From an uncultured bacterium (GTDB lineage Bacteria; Actinomycetota; Coriobacteriia; Coriobacteriales; Atopobiaceae), in assembly GCA_905215465.1 (NCBI GenBank), contig CAJMPT010000009.1, forward strand, positions 1-63,892: a DNA stretch of 63,892 bases, read 5' to 3'. The notes under the pieces are model-generated. The model did not search any database and was not told the DNA's origin. It worked only from the letters and a program-made list of their open reading frames with translations. Within the stretch, counting starts at the first letter, position 1. Each line of letters begins with the position of its first letter. Below are positions 1 to 8,394 of the stretch, one piece after another. Position numbers and translations under genes: made by a program.

Positions 1-678
1 GTAGTACGTGGTGATGTACTCGTACGGCACCTGCTCACCGCCGATATCGGCGCAGGTGGTGTGACGTACCGCCAGAAGGGCGATGTCCTTGGCGCGCAGC
101 AGGTTTTGCTGCTCGGGGGTCGGGATGACGGCACTTATGGACATGCGGCACAGACCGGTGTTGATGCCGAGCGAGCGCACGTACTCGTAAAACGAGCCGT
201 TGAGGCACTCAACGCTGATTGCGGGGATGACCGCCGCCGAGATGCAGGTGTCGCTGATGGCCACGGGAATGTCGTCGCCGGTGCGCAGGCGCACGAAGTG
301 GTGGATGAGGTCATCGTCGGTGAGCTCGAGCGCCTCTTGGGCCTTGGGGTAAGTGGAGGCAGGGACGACCTCGTACGTGAGGAGCTTGGAGCCGGCCTTG
401 AGCCCAATCGCCGCCATGTCCTCTGTGAAGCTCGTGCCGGCAGAGAGGCTCTTATCCACATGGTGACGCCGTACGAAGCTGCCTCGTCCGGGGACACGCT
501 CGATATATCCGCTTGCAGAGAGGTTCGAGAGGGCCTTGTTAACCGTCATGCGCGAGAACCCGAACTTCTCGCACAGCTCCTCCTCGGTGGGAATCTGATC
601 CCCGACCTTAAGCGTGCCGAGCTGGATCATCTGGCGGATGCTCTCCTCGACCTGCCGGTATTTAGGTTCCTTGGACAA
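1..678 (-). CDS. GntR-family regulator with UTRA ligand domain (3' end outside window)
   Basis: Transcription regulator read on the minus strand; 226 codons are visible and the frame runs off the window edge, so the C-terminus is missing. The N-terminus (about residues 5-70) is a GntR winged helix-turn-helix with IPTEEELCEKFGFSRMTVNK and then GYIERVPGRGSFV. From about residue 90 it has the UTRA fold pattern typical of HutC-type sugar-responsive GntR proteins. The start is a TTG preceded at normal distance by AAGGAGG; the upstream ATG at 694-692 is out of frame. It is divergent from the SIS deglycase/PTS operon and is most likely its local repressor, with a phosphorylated sugar-amine as inducer (inference). 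Family call is firm; ligand is unknown. Confidence 0.9.
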   Translation of the reverse strand, partial: MSKEPKYRQVEESIRQMIQLGTLKVGDQIPTEEELCEKFGFSRMTVNKALSNLSASGYIERVPGRGSFVRRHHVDKSLSAGTSFTEDMAAIGLKAGSKLLTYEVVPASTYPKAQEALELTDDDLIHHFVRLRTGDDIPVAISDTCISAAVIPAISVECLNGSFYEYVRSLGINTGLCRMSISAVIPTPEQQNLLRAKDIALLAVRHTTCADIGGEQVPYEYITTYY

Positions 679-989
679 AGTGCGCCTCCTTCATGTATTG
701 CTTGGCACAAAGGTACACAATCGTCGATGAAATATATAGACAAATCTGTAACAAAGAAGAAAAGAAGTGCAATAGATATCAAAAGATAACCGGGATATGA
801 TTCGTGTCCGGAGGATTCTCAAGTGTCGGGAGGTCCATAGTGAACCATTACCAACTGGTAAAATGCCGCTTACCGGCTGAATAATACCGCTCATCCGATA
901 TTGCCATTACAAAGCAAGTCTATGTATATACAAATACGTCAAGCACGGAAAACACGACCGAGACTGACGACCACCAAACGGGAGGCACT
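679..989. promoter_or_regulatory. Divergent control region of the GntR gene and the PTS operon
   Basis: This 311-base spacer holds no gene. It is clearly AT-richer than its surroundings. Visible elements: TATAGACAAAT at 735-745 and TATATACAAAT at 925-935, two similar half-operators; the second contains the perfect palindrome TGTATATACA (923-932), which resembles operators of TreR-type GntR/UTRA repressors. A separate inverted repeat TTACCA-N2-TGGTAA lies at 848-861. A plausible promoter for the rightward operon is TTGCCA (901-906), 18 bases, TATATA (925-930), so the operator would cover the -10 box. Confidence 0.55.
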
Positions 990-2096
990 ATGATTACCAA
1001 GCTCGACGACCCCAGCATGTACGGCTACATCAAGGACACGGGCCACGCGCTGCGCAATGCCTACAAGGAGCGCGCCCTGTTCTGCGACCCCTTCGTCGAT
1101 CTCATGAAGAGCCACGACTTTAAGCGCGTCTATCTCGTGGGCTCCGGCACCAGCTACAACGCCTCCCTTTACATCGCCACGCTGTTCCAGCGCTACTGCA
1201 AGGTCGAGGCCTCCGCGGGCTTCCCGACCCGCTTTGACGAGAGCGACATCGCGACCTCCGGCGCCTATCGCCCCGATCAGGTCCTGATCATCGGCGTTTC
1301 TCAGTCCGGCACCTCCGTCTCGACCATCGACGTCATGCGCCGTGCCCACGAGGCGGGCTTCTACGCCCTCGCGCTTACCGATGTTATGGACAGCCCCGTG
1401 ACCGAGTCCGTCGACTCCGCCATCCGCCTGCTCACCGGCAAGGAGGAGGTCCACGTCGAGACCCGCGGCTATCAGGTCAGCCTCTTTGAGGGCTACCTGC
1501 TGGCCATGTCCGCTGGTCACGCCCTCGGCACCATCGACGACGCTTCCTTCAAGGCTCGTCTTGAGGCGGCGCGCGCCCTCGCCGAGTCCTACGACCACCT
1601 CGTTGAGCAGGCGGACGCCTGGTACGACGAGAACGTCTTTGAGCTCATGGCCCTTACCCGCGGCTATGTGTGCACCTACGGCATCAACGTCTGCACCGCC
1701 GAGGAGGCCGAGCTCAAGATGAACGAGACCTACCACAAGCCGGTTCGCGGTTACGAGCTCGAGGAGATGATCCACGGCCCGCACTATGCCCTCGACGAGA
1801 ACAACTACACATTCTTTGTCGCCCCCGACGGCCCCGGCATCGAGCGCATTCCGTCCTTCCTCAAGTGGTACGAGGACAACAAGGTGACCGAGCACGTCTT
1901 TGTCGTCACTTGCGGCGACCACAAGGGCGAGTTCGGCCCGAAGTCCATCTGCTTCGAGGAGGAGATCTCTGACGAGCTCACCCCGCTGGCGATGGCAATC
2001 CCGTTCCAGATCATCTCCTGTCGCAACTGCATCAACGCAAAGATCGACACGCGCTACCGCCCGGCAAATCGCACCTCGTTCGCCCACCTCAACTAA
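990..2096 (+). CDS. SIS-domain sugar-amine-6-phosphate deglycase (FrlB/GfrF-like)
   Basis: A 368-residue protein with two SIS (sugar isomerase) domains. The first has VYLVGSGTSYNASL (about residues 46-59) and VLIIGVSQSGTSVST (about 99-113), the classic SIS phosphosugar-binding Ser/Thr loops; the second carries ELEEMIHGPHYAL, typical of the FrlB/GfrF/AgaS branch. Known relatives remove the amino compound from fructoselysine- or glucoselysine-6-phosphate, giving glucose-6-phosphate. It starts after GGGAGG, and leads an operon with a complete mannose-family PTS, which would deliver the phosphorylated substrate. An AgaS-like aldose-ketose isomerase role is the main alternative. The exact substrate cannot be read from sequence. 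Confidence 0.82.
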   Translation: MITKLDDPSMYGYIKDTGHALRNAYKERALFCDPFVDLMKSHDFKRVYLVGSGTSYNASLYIATLFQRYCKVEASAGFPTRFDESDIATSGAYRPDQVLIIGVSQSGTSVSTIDVMRRAHEAGFYALALTDVMDSPVTESVDSAIRLLTGKEEVHVETRGYQVSLFEGYLLAMSAGHALGTIDDASFKARLEAARALAESYDHLVEQADAWYDENVFELMALTRGYVCTYGINVCTAEEAELKMNETYHKPVRGYELEEMIHGPHYALDENNYTFFVAPDGPGIERIPSFLKWYEDNKVTEHVFVVTCGDHKGEFGPKSICFEEEISDELTPLAMAIPFQIISCRNCINAKIDTRYRPANRTSFAHLN

Positions 2097-2110
2097 GCGG
2101 AGGCATTCGT

Positions 2111-3064
2111 ATGAGCCAGATCCTCGTCGCCACCCACTCCACGCTCGCGGAAGGTTTCGCGCAGGCCGTGAAGTTCTTCAAAGCGGACGCAGACAACGTC
2201 CACTTCCTCAACGGGTACGTCCAGAGCCAGGAGTTCGAGCGCGAGCTCCGCGAGCAGCTCGATGCGCTGCCCAAGGGCGAGCCTGTGGTGGTTTGCACCG
2301 ACATCCCCGGCGGTTCTGTCAACCAGGTGGCCATGAAGCTGGCCGACGAATACGGGTTTATGCTGGTCAGCGGCGTGAACATGCCGTTTATGCTCGAGCT
2401 TGCCTATAGTGACGACGTCACTTACGGCGCTCTGGCCGCGACGGTGGCCAACGCTCGCGAGCAGCTCATGCTGCCGTTGGCGCAGGATGTCAAGCCCGTG
2501 GCTCCGGCTGCCAAGGACCCTGTCGCCAAGGCATCCGCAAAGGCTGGCAAGGGCAAGCCGTCAATCATGCTCGTTCGCGCCGACGACCGTCTTATCCATG
2601 GCCTGGTCGCGGTTGCTTGGACTTCTCACCTGGCGCCGGAGACCATCCTCGTTGCCAATGACGCCGCCGCTGCCGACGACTTCAAGAAAAACGCTCTCAA
2701 GCTGGCCAAGCCCGCAGGCGTGAAGCTCTTCATCAAGCCTATCGAGAAGGCCGCCAAGGCCCTCAACAACCCCGTCAACGACGGCAAGAGGATCTTTGTG
2801 GTTACCCAGACCGTCGAGGACGCCGAGCGTCTGTACAGCCTGCTCGACGATGCCCACAAGTTCAGCAAGCTCAACATCGGCACCGCCGGCGTAAACAAGA
2901 AGCCCGGCGAGAAGTACGTTGCCATCATCCCGCAGGTGTACACCACCGCCGAGGAGTTCGCCGCGGCAAAGAAACTGCACGACGCTGGCGTCAACGTCTT
3001 TGGCCAGGCCAACCCCACGCTCGAGAAGGCCGATTTCGCGGCCATCGAGCACGCTCTGAACTAA
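2111..3064 (+). CDS. PTS mannose-family EIIAB fusion
   Basis: Cytoplasmic phosphotransfer subunit of 317 residues. Residues 1-135 are an EIIA(Man) domain with phospho-acceptor His9 in ILVATHSTLAEG. An Ala/Lys/Pro-rich linker (about 128-150) leads to an EIIB(Man) domain that starts at MLVRADDRLIHG, with phospho-acceptor His163. It passes phosphate from HPr to the sugar carried by EIIC/EIID. It begins 14 bases after the deglycase stop with GGAGG in front, and is followed by EIIC and EIID, so the sugar is imported and phosphorylated by one operon. Confidence 0.95.
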   Translation: MSQILVATHSTLAEGFAQAVKFFKADADNVHFLNGYVQSQEFERELREQLDALPKGEPVVVCTDIPGGSVNQVAMKLADEYGFMLVSGVNMPFMLELAYSDDVTYGALAATVANAREQLMLPLAQDVKPVAPAAKDPVAKASAKAGKGKPSIMLVRADDRLIHGLVAVAWTSHLAPETILVANDAAAADDFKKNALKLAKPAGVKLFIKPIEKAAKALNNPVNDGKRIFVVTQTVEDAERLYSLLDDAHKFSKLNIGTAGVNKKPGEKYVAIIPQVYTTAEEFAAAKKLHDAGVNVFGQANPTLEKADFAAIEHALN

Positions 3065-3154
3065 CGGGAGGCGGTCCGCGGGCGTCGTGCTTCTTGCCCC
3101 GGGCCGCTGCTCCCTGAGGTTTTCAAACAAGAGTAGAAGGAGAAAGGAAGCACT

Positions 3155-3952
3155 ATGCTGCAAGGATTCTTGGTCGCCCTTGTTTCGGCGCTGATTTACC
3201 TTGAGTCGCGCCTAGTCGGCCAGCACATGCTGGACCGCCCGATCATCATCGGCCCCGTCGTCGGCCTCATCATGGGCGACCCCGTGACCGGCCTTGTGGT
3301 CGGCGGTCAGCTTGAGCTCGTGTGGATGGGCCTGAACGGCATCGGCACCACCACGCCGCCGAACGTCGTCGTCGGCTCCGCTCTCGCGACGGCGCTCGCC
3401 ATCAGCACCGGCGCCTCTTACGAGACCACGCTTGCGCTTGCCGTGCCCATCGCCGTCGTGGCTCAGCTGTGCGACATCGCAGCGCCCATCGTGAACACGT
3501 TCTTTGCTCACCAGGCCGACCGCTTTGCCGACCAGGAGAACTACCACGGCATCGACCTGTGCATTTGGGGCGGCGGTATCGTCTACTTCCTCTTTAAGTT
3601 CGTGCCCATCTTCCTGGGTTACGTTCTCGGCTCTGGCGTCATCACCAGCTTCGTCGACCAGATTCCGCCCGTCATCCAGGACGGCCTCAACCAGTCCGGC
3701 AACCTCCTTCCCGCGCTCGGCGTTGCCATGCTGATCCAGCTGACCTGGGACAAGAAGTTCGGCGTGTTCCTGTTCCTTGGCTTTGCCCTTGCCGCGTTCC
3801 TTAACGTGAGCACCCTCGGCGCCGCGTTCTTCGGCGCCATCGCCGCGGTCATTTACTACATGCTCAGCGGCAAGCAGGCCCCCGCGGCCGCCCTTGCGAC
3901 CCAGGGCGCCGCGTCCGAGCCCATCGACGACGAAGATGATGAGGAGCTGTAA
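3155..3952 (+). CDS. PTS mannose-family EIIC permease
   Basis: Integral membrane subunit of 265 residues with the EIIC(Man/Sor) signature: RPIIIGPVVGLIMGDPVTG near the N-terminus and VGGQLELVWMGLNGIG straight after. About seven to eight hydrophobic segments run to residue 245, followed by a short acidic tail (DDEDDEEL). With EIID it forms the sugar channel. It has a good AGGAGAAAGGA binding site. The 90-base gap behind EIIAB contains GC-rich inverted repeats that could modulate expression of the membrane subunits. Confidence 0.95.
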   Translation: MLQGFLVALVSALIYLESRLVGQHMLDRPIIIGPVVGLIMGDPVTGLVVGGQLELVWMGLNGIGTTTPPNVVVGSALATALAISTGASYETTLALAVPIAVVAQLCDIAAPIVNTFFAHQADRFADQENYHGIDLCIWGGGIVYFLFKFVPIFLGYVLGSGVITSFVDQIPPVIQDGLNQSGNLLPALGVAMLIQLTWDKKFGVFLFLGFALAAFLNVSTLGAAFFGAIAAVIYYMLSGKQAPAAALATQGAASEPIDDEDDEEL

Positions 3953-3954
3953 CC

Positions 3955-4770
3955 ATGGCAGAAGAGAAGAAGCTTAGCCAGAAGACTCTGCGTCATGTCT
4001 TCAACCGCCACTACCAGCTCCTTGGCTGCTTCAACTACGAGCGCCAGATGTCTACCGGCTATGCCTACACGATGATGCCGGCGCTGAAGGAGCTCTACAA
4101 AGATGACCCGGAGGGTCTGAAGGAGGCCGTCAAGCGCCATCTCGAGTTCTATAACTGCGCGACCTCCACGAGCCCGTTCCTCATCGGCCTGACCTGCGCC
4201 ATGGAGGAGCAGAACGCCTCCGAGCCGGAGGAGTACGACGCCGGCTCCATCACCTCCGTCAAGGCCGCCCTCATGGGCCCGCTTGCCGGCATCGGCGACT
4301 CGTTCTTCTGGGGTACGTTCCGAGTCATCGGCGCGGGTATCGGTGCTCCCCTGGCTGTTGCCGGGAACGTTCTGGGCCCCATCATCTACGCCCTCATTAA
4401 CGTGATCCCGTCCGAGGTCGTGCGCCGCGTGGGCTTCAAGATCGGCTATGACGGCGGTTCGAAGTTCCTTGAGCGCATCTCCAGCGACGGAACCCTCCAG
4501 AAGGTGACTGAGGCTGCGCGCATCATGGGCCTTATGGTTATCGGGGCCATGATTCCCTCGATGGTTACCCTGACCTTGGGCGCGACTGTCGACATCAACG
4601 GCGCACAGGTCGTGTTGCAGGAGATCATCGACCAGATTTGCCCGTTCATCCTGCCTCTTGGTCTCGTGGGTGGCTGCTACAGCTTGCTCAAGAAGGGCAA
4701 GTCTGGCACGGCCGTCATGTTCGGCCTGCTGGTCCTGGGCATTGTGCTGGTCGCCCTCGGCTTGGTGTAA
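3955..4770 (+). CDS. PTS mannose-family EIID subunit
   Basis: Membrane subunit of 271 residues that partners EIIC. The N-terminal half is the EIID cytoplasmic/peripheral region, including the family hallmarks FNYERQMSTGYAYTMMPAL and AALMGPLAGIGDSFFWGT; three or four hydrophobic segments fill the C-terminal part. It starts two bases after the EIIC stop, implying translational coupling, and is the last gene before a strong terminator. Confidence 0.95.
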   Translation: MAEEKKLSQKTLRHVFNRHYQLLGCFNYERQMSTGYAYTMMPALKELYKDDPEGLKEAVKRHLEFYNCATSTSPFLIGLTCAMEEQNASEPEEYDAGSITSVKAALMGPLAGIGDSFFWGTFRVIGAGIGAPLAVAGNVLGPIIYALINVIPSEVVRRVGFKIGYDGGSKFLERISSDGTLQKVTEAARIMGLMVIGAMIPSMVTLTLGATVDINGAQVVLQEIIDQICPFILPLGLVGGCYSLLKKGKSGTAVMFGLLVLGIVLVALGLV

Positions 4771-4796
4771 GGCGCCTGAACCAGCATCCTCTTTGA

Positions 4797-4828
4797 TCGC
4801 CCGGCCGTTCCTGGCCGGGCGATTTTTT
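4797..4828 (+). terminator. Rho-independent terminator of the deglycase/PTS operon
   Basis: A 10-bp perfect stem TCGCCCGGCC / GGCCGGGCGA with a six-base loop is followed directly by six T residues. Confidence 0.93.
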
Positions 4829-4923
4829 AATGCGCGCGCACGGCAAGGGGGCGTGGCCCGGAGGCGGAAAGTGCGCAGTCCCCGCGATACAATGACGGCG
4901 GAGAAACGCTGAAAGGGGAGCAA

Positions 4924-5871
4924 ATGGAGTTCGTGTCGGGCAAGTTCAACCAGCCGGAGTGCAGGCTTGACGACGGTCGTGCCCTGTCTGACCTGGTAGA
5001 CGAGCAGAACGCGTCGCGCGCGGAAGCACCGGCGGGCAATCCCGAGATGGACCGGCTCGTCCGCACCATCTGGCGGCTGCGCCAGGCCGACGGCTGCCCC
5101 TGGGACCGCGAGCAGACCCACGGCTCCATCACCAAGAACATGGTCGAGGAGGCCTACGAGGCCGTTGACGCCATCGAGGCAAACGACGTCGCGCATCTCT
5201 GCGAGGAGCTCGGCGACGTGCTCGAGCAGGTGCTTCTCCACGCGCAGATAGCCGCCGACGCCGGCGAGTTCACCATCGAGGACGTGGCCCACGGCCTCAA
5301 CGAGAAGCTCGTCCGCAGGCACCCACACGTCTTTGGAGACCTCGCGGCAGCCTCGGACGGCCAGGCGCCCGCCGGCTACGAGCAGGCTCGCGACGGCGAT
5401 CGCGTCCTGGACATCTGGGATGACGTCAAGCGCCTTGAGCGCGAGGCCCGCGGCCAGCTGAGCGACGTCGAGCCGGGCCTGCTTGACTCCGTGCCCCAGA
5501 GCCTGCCCGCCCTCATGCAGGCGCAGAAGATCTCGAAGCGAGCGGCAAAGGCCGGCTTTGAGTGGGCCGACCTGGCCGGCGTCTGGGACAAGGTGGCAGA
5601 GGAGCGCGCGGAGTTCGAGGCGGAGGAGCCGGGCACCGCGGCATCGCAGGAGGAGTTCGGAGACCTGCTGTTTGCGCTGGTCAACGTCGCGCGCTGGTCT
5701 GGCGTGGACGCCGAGGAGGCCCTGGCCGCGTCAAACCGCAAGTTCCGCCGTCGTTGGGCGCGCATGGAGGAGCTCACCCGCGCGCAGGGCCGTGCCGTGG
5801 AGGACCTCTCGACCGTCGAGCAGAACGAGCTTTGGGACCGTGCTAAGGGTGAGGAGAAGCCCGCGGAGTAG
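4924..5871 (+). CDS. mazG: Nucleoside triphosphate pyrophosphohydrolase MazG
   Basis: House-cleaning enzyme that hydrolyses (often damaged) NTPs to NMP and pyrophosphate. It has 315 residues and two MazG domains. The first has the Mg-binding EExxE...EExxD pattern: EEAYE at residues 75-79 and EELGD at 94-98, preceded by RQADGCPWDREQTH. The second, degenerate copy follows (AGFEWADLAGVWDKVAEER, EEFGDLLFALVN). About 40 residues before MDRLVRTIWRLR have no counterpart in ordinary MazG (about 260-270 residues). RBS AAAGGGGAG precedes the ATG. Confidence 0.93.
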   Translation: MEFVSGKFNQPECRLDDGRALSDLVDEQNASRAEAPAGNPEMDRLVRTIWRLRQADGCPWDREQTHGSITKNMVEEAYEAVDAIEANDVAHLCEELGDVLEQVLLHAQIAADAGEFTIEDVAHGLNEKLVRRHPHVFGDLAAASDGQAPAGYEQARDGDRVLDIWDDVKRLEREARGQLSDVEPGLLDSVPQSLPALMQAQKISKRAAKAGFEWADLAGVWDKVAEERAEFEAEEPGTAASQEEFGDLLFALVNVARWSGVDAEEALAASNRKFRRRWARMEELTRAQGRAVEDLSTVEQNELWDRAKGEEKPAE

Positions 5872-5958
5872 CCGGTGCCTGCGTGGCCTTTGGTATAACA
5901 GGGTTGAGGGCTGTGCCGCGCAAGCGCGCGCCGCCGTCACGCCAACATCGAACTAGAA

Positions 5959-6654
5959 ATGAACCAGGGCATGATTGACTCTTCTACCAGGCGCTCCTCT
6001 GCAGAGCAGGGCACTCCACGCGTCTATGACCGGCCTCGCCCGGCCGTGACCGAGTTCTCCCGGCGGGGGTCGAAGACCACTGTCTCGCAGGAGTTTGCAG
6101 CTCACACCGGCGCCGCCGCAAAGAGCCTGGGCTCCGTCCTGGGCCGGGGCAGTCGCGTCGCGTCGGGCCGTCCCGCTGCCGCGGCGCGCACTTCTCGTCG
6201 TGCGGAGAGGCCGGAGCGCCACAACGCCACGGCTCGCGTGGAGGCCGCGCAGCAGGCCAAGGACGCCGTGGCCGCAAAGGCCGGTGCGGTGGGCGGCTTC
6301 TATGCTAGCCACAAGCTGCTGTGCATTGCGGTGGGCGTGCTGGTTGCCGCCGCGCTGCTGCTCTACGGACCGACGGCCACCTACTACCGCGCCTGGCGCG
6401 CCGGGCTTGACCTGCAGGCCCAGTACGACGCGCTGGCCCAGAGCAATGACCAGATCCAGCAGCAGAACGACGCGCTTCTCACGCGCGAGGGCATAGAGGA
6501 GGAGGCTCGCCGCCGCGGCTACGTGGGTGCCGGCGAGACGGGCGTCGTGGTGGAGGGCCTGCCGGACGACTCCGCCAGCTCTTCTGACGCCACTCCGGAA
6601 TACCCCTGGTACGTGGGCGTGGGCGACGTGATCTTTGGATACGAGGGGCAATGA
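5959..6654 (+). CDS. FtsB/DivIC-like septum formation protein
   Basis: Single-pass membrane protein of 231 residues. A long basic, disordered cytoplasmic region (1-115) precedes one transmembrane helix (about 119-138), then a short coiled coil (about 146-175, YDALAQSNDQIQQQNDALL) and the DivIC-type end LTREGIEEEARRRGYV. FtsB/DivIC act with FtsL and FtsQ/DivIB at the division septum. The stop overlaps the next gene's start (ATGA), and pairing with a Ppx/GppA gene is common in actinobacteria. There is no strong ribosome binding site, so the ATG at 5971 is an alternative start. Confidence 0.82.
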   Translation: MNQGMIDSSTRRSSAEQGTPRVYDRPRPAVTEFSRRGSKTTVSQEFAAHTGAAAKSLGSVLGRGSRVASGRPAAAARTSRRAERPERHNATARVEAAQQAKDAVAAKAGAVGGFYASHKLLCIAVGVLVAAALLLYGPTATYYRAWRAGLDLQAQYDALAQSNDQIQQQNDALLTREGIEEEARRRGYVGAGETGVVVEGLPDDSASSSDATPEYPWYVGVGDVIFGYEGQ

Positions 6655-7694
6655 TGACCAGGGTAGCCTGCATAGACATTGGAACCGTTACCGCTCGCCT
6701 TGCCGTGGCGGACGTCGAGGGCGGGCGCGTGGTGCGCCTGGCCAAGCGCTCGCAGATCTGCAACCTGGGCCAGGACGTGGACAAGACCCACCGCCTGCGC
6801 CAGGACGCCATGGAGCGCGTCTTTGGCTGCGTGGCAGCCTATCTTGAGGAGGCCCGTCGCGCCGGCGCCACCTCGGTGTGCTGCACGCTGACCAGCGCCG
6901 CCCGCGACGCGCAGAACGCCCGCGAGCTGGGTGCCGCCCTGGCCTCGCTGGGCCTTGAGCCCATGGTCATCCCGGGCGCGGTTGAGGGCTCGCTCACCTT
7001 CCTGGGCGTGGCGCAGGACTTTGTGGGCCACCGCATCCTCGTGGCCGACAACGGCGGCGGCTCCACGGAGCTGGCAATGGGCTGCCTGGGAACGGACGGC
7101 ATTCTTGAGCTTGACTTTGTTCGCTCCGTTGACGTTGGCTGCCGCAGGCTGACCGAGCGCTTCCTTGCGGGGGAGGGTCCGGCCGCCGCTGGCGCGCTTC
7201 TGTCTGCGCGGGAGCTTGCCGGCCAGAAGTTTGCGCCTGTGATTGCCGAGGGCGGCCTGCGTGCGGCAAGCGCCGCGGCAGCTGCGGGCGGCACCGCTGC
7301 GTCCGTCGCCCCCGAGCGCCTGGTGGTCTGCGGCGGAACGGTGACCACGATGGTTGCCGTCAAGAAGGCGCTTGACCCCTACGATCCCGCGCAGGTCCAC
7401 CTGGCCACGCTCTGCGCGGCAGACGTCCAGGGCATTCAGGACCAGCTCGCAAGCCTTTCTGTGGAGAAGCGCGCGGCGCTGCCGGGCATCCAGCCCAAGC
7501 GCGCGCCCGTCATCCTGGGCGGCGTCTGCGCCGTGGCCGAGCTCATGGCCCAGACCGGGTTTGACCAGCTCACGGTTAGCGAGAGCGACCTTCTCTTTGG
7601 GCTCTCCCTTGCCGCCGCGGCCGCGCTCGAGCGCCGCGACTCGCCGGTCATCTGGAAGCCCGAGATGCGCCCGCTCGTCTCGCCGCAGGGCTAG
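6651..7694 (+). CDS. Ppx/GppA-family exopolyphosphatase
   Basis: 347-residue member of the ASKHA phosphatase family that hydrolyses polyphosphate and/or pppGpp. Seen: an N-terminal phosphate loop CIDIGTVTARLAVAD, the second phosphate motif VADNGGGSTELAMG (about residues 131-144), and the C-terminal VVCGGTVTTMVAVK segment. The usual DIGSNS motif is altered to DIGTVT. The length matches short, catalytic-core-only actinobacterial Ppx proteins. It overlaps the FtsB-like gene by four bases. Confidence 0.9.
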   Translation: MMTRVACIDIGTVTARLAVADVEGGRVVRLAKRSQICNLGQDVDKTHRLRQDAMERVFGCVAAYLEEARRAGATSVCCTLTSAARDAQNARELGAALASLGLEPMVIPGAVEGSLTFLGVAQDFVGHRILVADNGGGSTELAMGCLGTDGILELDFVRSVDVGCRRLTERFLAGEGPAAAGALLSARELAGQKFAPVIAEGGLRAASAAAAAGGTAASVAPERLVVCGGTVTTMVAVKKALDPYDPAQVHLATLCAADVQGIQDQLASLSVEKRAALPGIQPKRAPVILGGVCAVAELMAQTGFDQLTVSESDLLFGLSLAAAAALERRDSPVIWKPEMRPLVSPQG

Positions 7695-7724
7695 GTGGGC
7701 ATGCGCTAGACTGGATGGCACTCT

Positions 7725-7809
7725 GGGGGCGTGGCGGAATTGGCATACGCAGTGGACTTAAAATCCACGGCCGAAAGGATTGTGGGTTCGAGTCCCACCG
7801 CCCCTACCA
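7725..7809 (+). tRNA. tRNA-Leu (anticodon TAA)
   Basis: Class II tRNA, 85 nt with encoded CCA. The 7-bp acceptor stem GGGGGCG/CGCCCCT has a G-U first pair. The anticodon stem is GTGGA/TCCAC around CTTAAAA (anticodon 7759-7761). A long variable arm and the T arm GTGGG-TTCGAGT-CCCAC are present. Confidence 0.97.
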
Positions 7810-7835
7810 GTACCTCTGATATACTCAGAGCTTGC

Positions 7836-7911
7836 GTCCCCATCGTCTAGAGGCCTAGGACACGGCCCTTTCAAGGCTGTAACACGGGTTCGATTCCCGT
7901 TGGGGGCACCA
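7836..7911 (+). tRNA. tRNA-Glu (anticodon TTC)
   Basis: 76 nt with encoded CCA; acceptor stem GTCCCCA/TGGGGGC; anticodon loop CTTTCAA in the stem CGGCC/GGCTG; T arm ACGGG-TTCGATT-CCCGT. It lies 26 bases after tRNA-Leu, probably co-transcribed with it. Confidence 0.97.
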
Positions 7912-7920
7912 GACATTGCA

Positions 7921-7962
7921 GCAGGTCAGAGGGATTCGAGCCTCTGGCCTGCTTCTTTTTTC
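7921..7962 (+). terminator. Terminator of the tRNA-Leu/tRNA-Glu unit
   Basis: GCAGGTCAGAGG pairs with CCTCTGGCCTGC (12 bp, one G-U pair) and is followed by TTCTTTTTT. Confidence 0.92.
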
Positions 7963-8024
7963 GCGGTACGCCGCATGGAGTTGCGCAGCGTTACGCCGTA
8001 CTCCGCAGATGCAAAACCCGGCCG

Positions 8025-8098
8025 TTGACTCCCCCGGCAATGAAGCTATACTTCTCTGTTATTAGATGGTTGTCTAACTATCTAATAACAGAGAAGTA
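8025..8098 (+). promoter_or_regulatory. Promoter and long palindromic operator of the arsR/sdpI pair
   Basis: TTGACT (8025-8030), 16 bases, TATACT (8047-8052) form a good vegetative promoter. A perfect 19-bp inverted repeat (8049-8067 with 8080-8098, 12-base centre) starts inside the -10 box, so a bound repressor would block initiation. If transcribed, it would also fold into a 5' hairpin. This fits autorepression by the ArsR-family product encoded directly downstream. Confidence 0.8.
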
Positions 8099-8124
8099 CA
8101 AAGACGACCAACCAAGGAGGCGTT

Positions 8125-8394
8125 ATGGCAGGAGAGGGATTCAAGGCGCTCGCTGACCCGACGCGCAGACGCATTCTCGAACTGTTGGAGACCGACGACC
8201 TCACGGCAGGCGAGCTCGCCGCGCACTTCGACATCAGCAAGCCCACGCTCAGCCATCACCTGGCAACACTCAAGGCCGCCGGCCTCGTCACGGACGAGCG
8301 CCATGGCCAGAACATCGTCTACAGTCTCAACACCACCGTCATGCAGGACCTGATTGGCTGGTTCCTTGGTTTTACGGAGGACTCTCATGAATAG
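8125..8394 (+). CDS. ArsR/SdpR-family transcriptional repressor
   Basis: 89-residue winged-helix protein: ALADPTRRRILELLE, then the recognition helix region AAHFDISKPTLSHHLATLKAAGLV and the wing GQNIVYSLNTT. No cysteine metal site is visible, which favours an SdpR/YczG-like non-metal autorepressor over an arsenic sensor. It starts after AAGGAGG, immediately behind a large palindromic operator. Its 3' end overlaps the SdpI-like gene by eight bases, the same order as B. subtilis sdpR-sdpI. Confidence 0.93.
   Translation: MAGEGFKALADPTRRRILELLETDDLTAGELAAHFDISKPTLSHHLATLKAAGLVTDERHGQNIVYSLNTTVMQDLIGWFLGFTEDSHE

Noticed and set aside
8125..8394. Arsenic/metal sensor ArsR
   Set aside because: No cysteine or His/Asp metal-site motif is present and no arsenic genes are adjacent.
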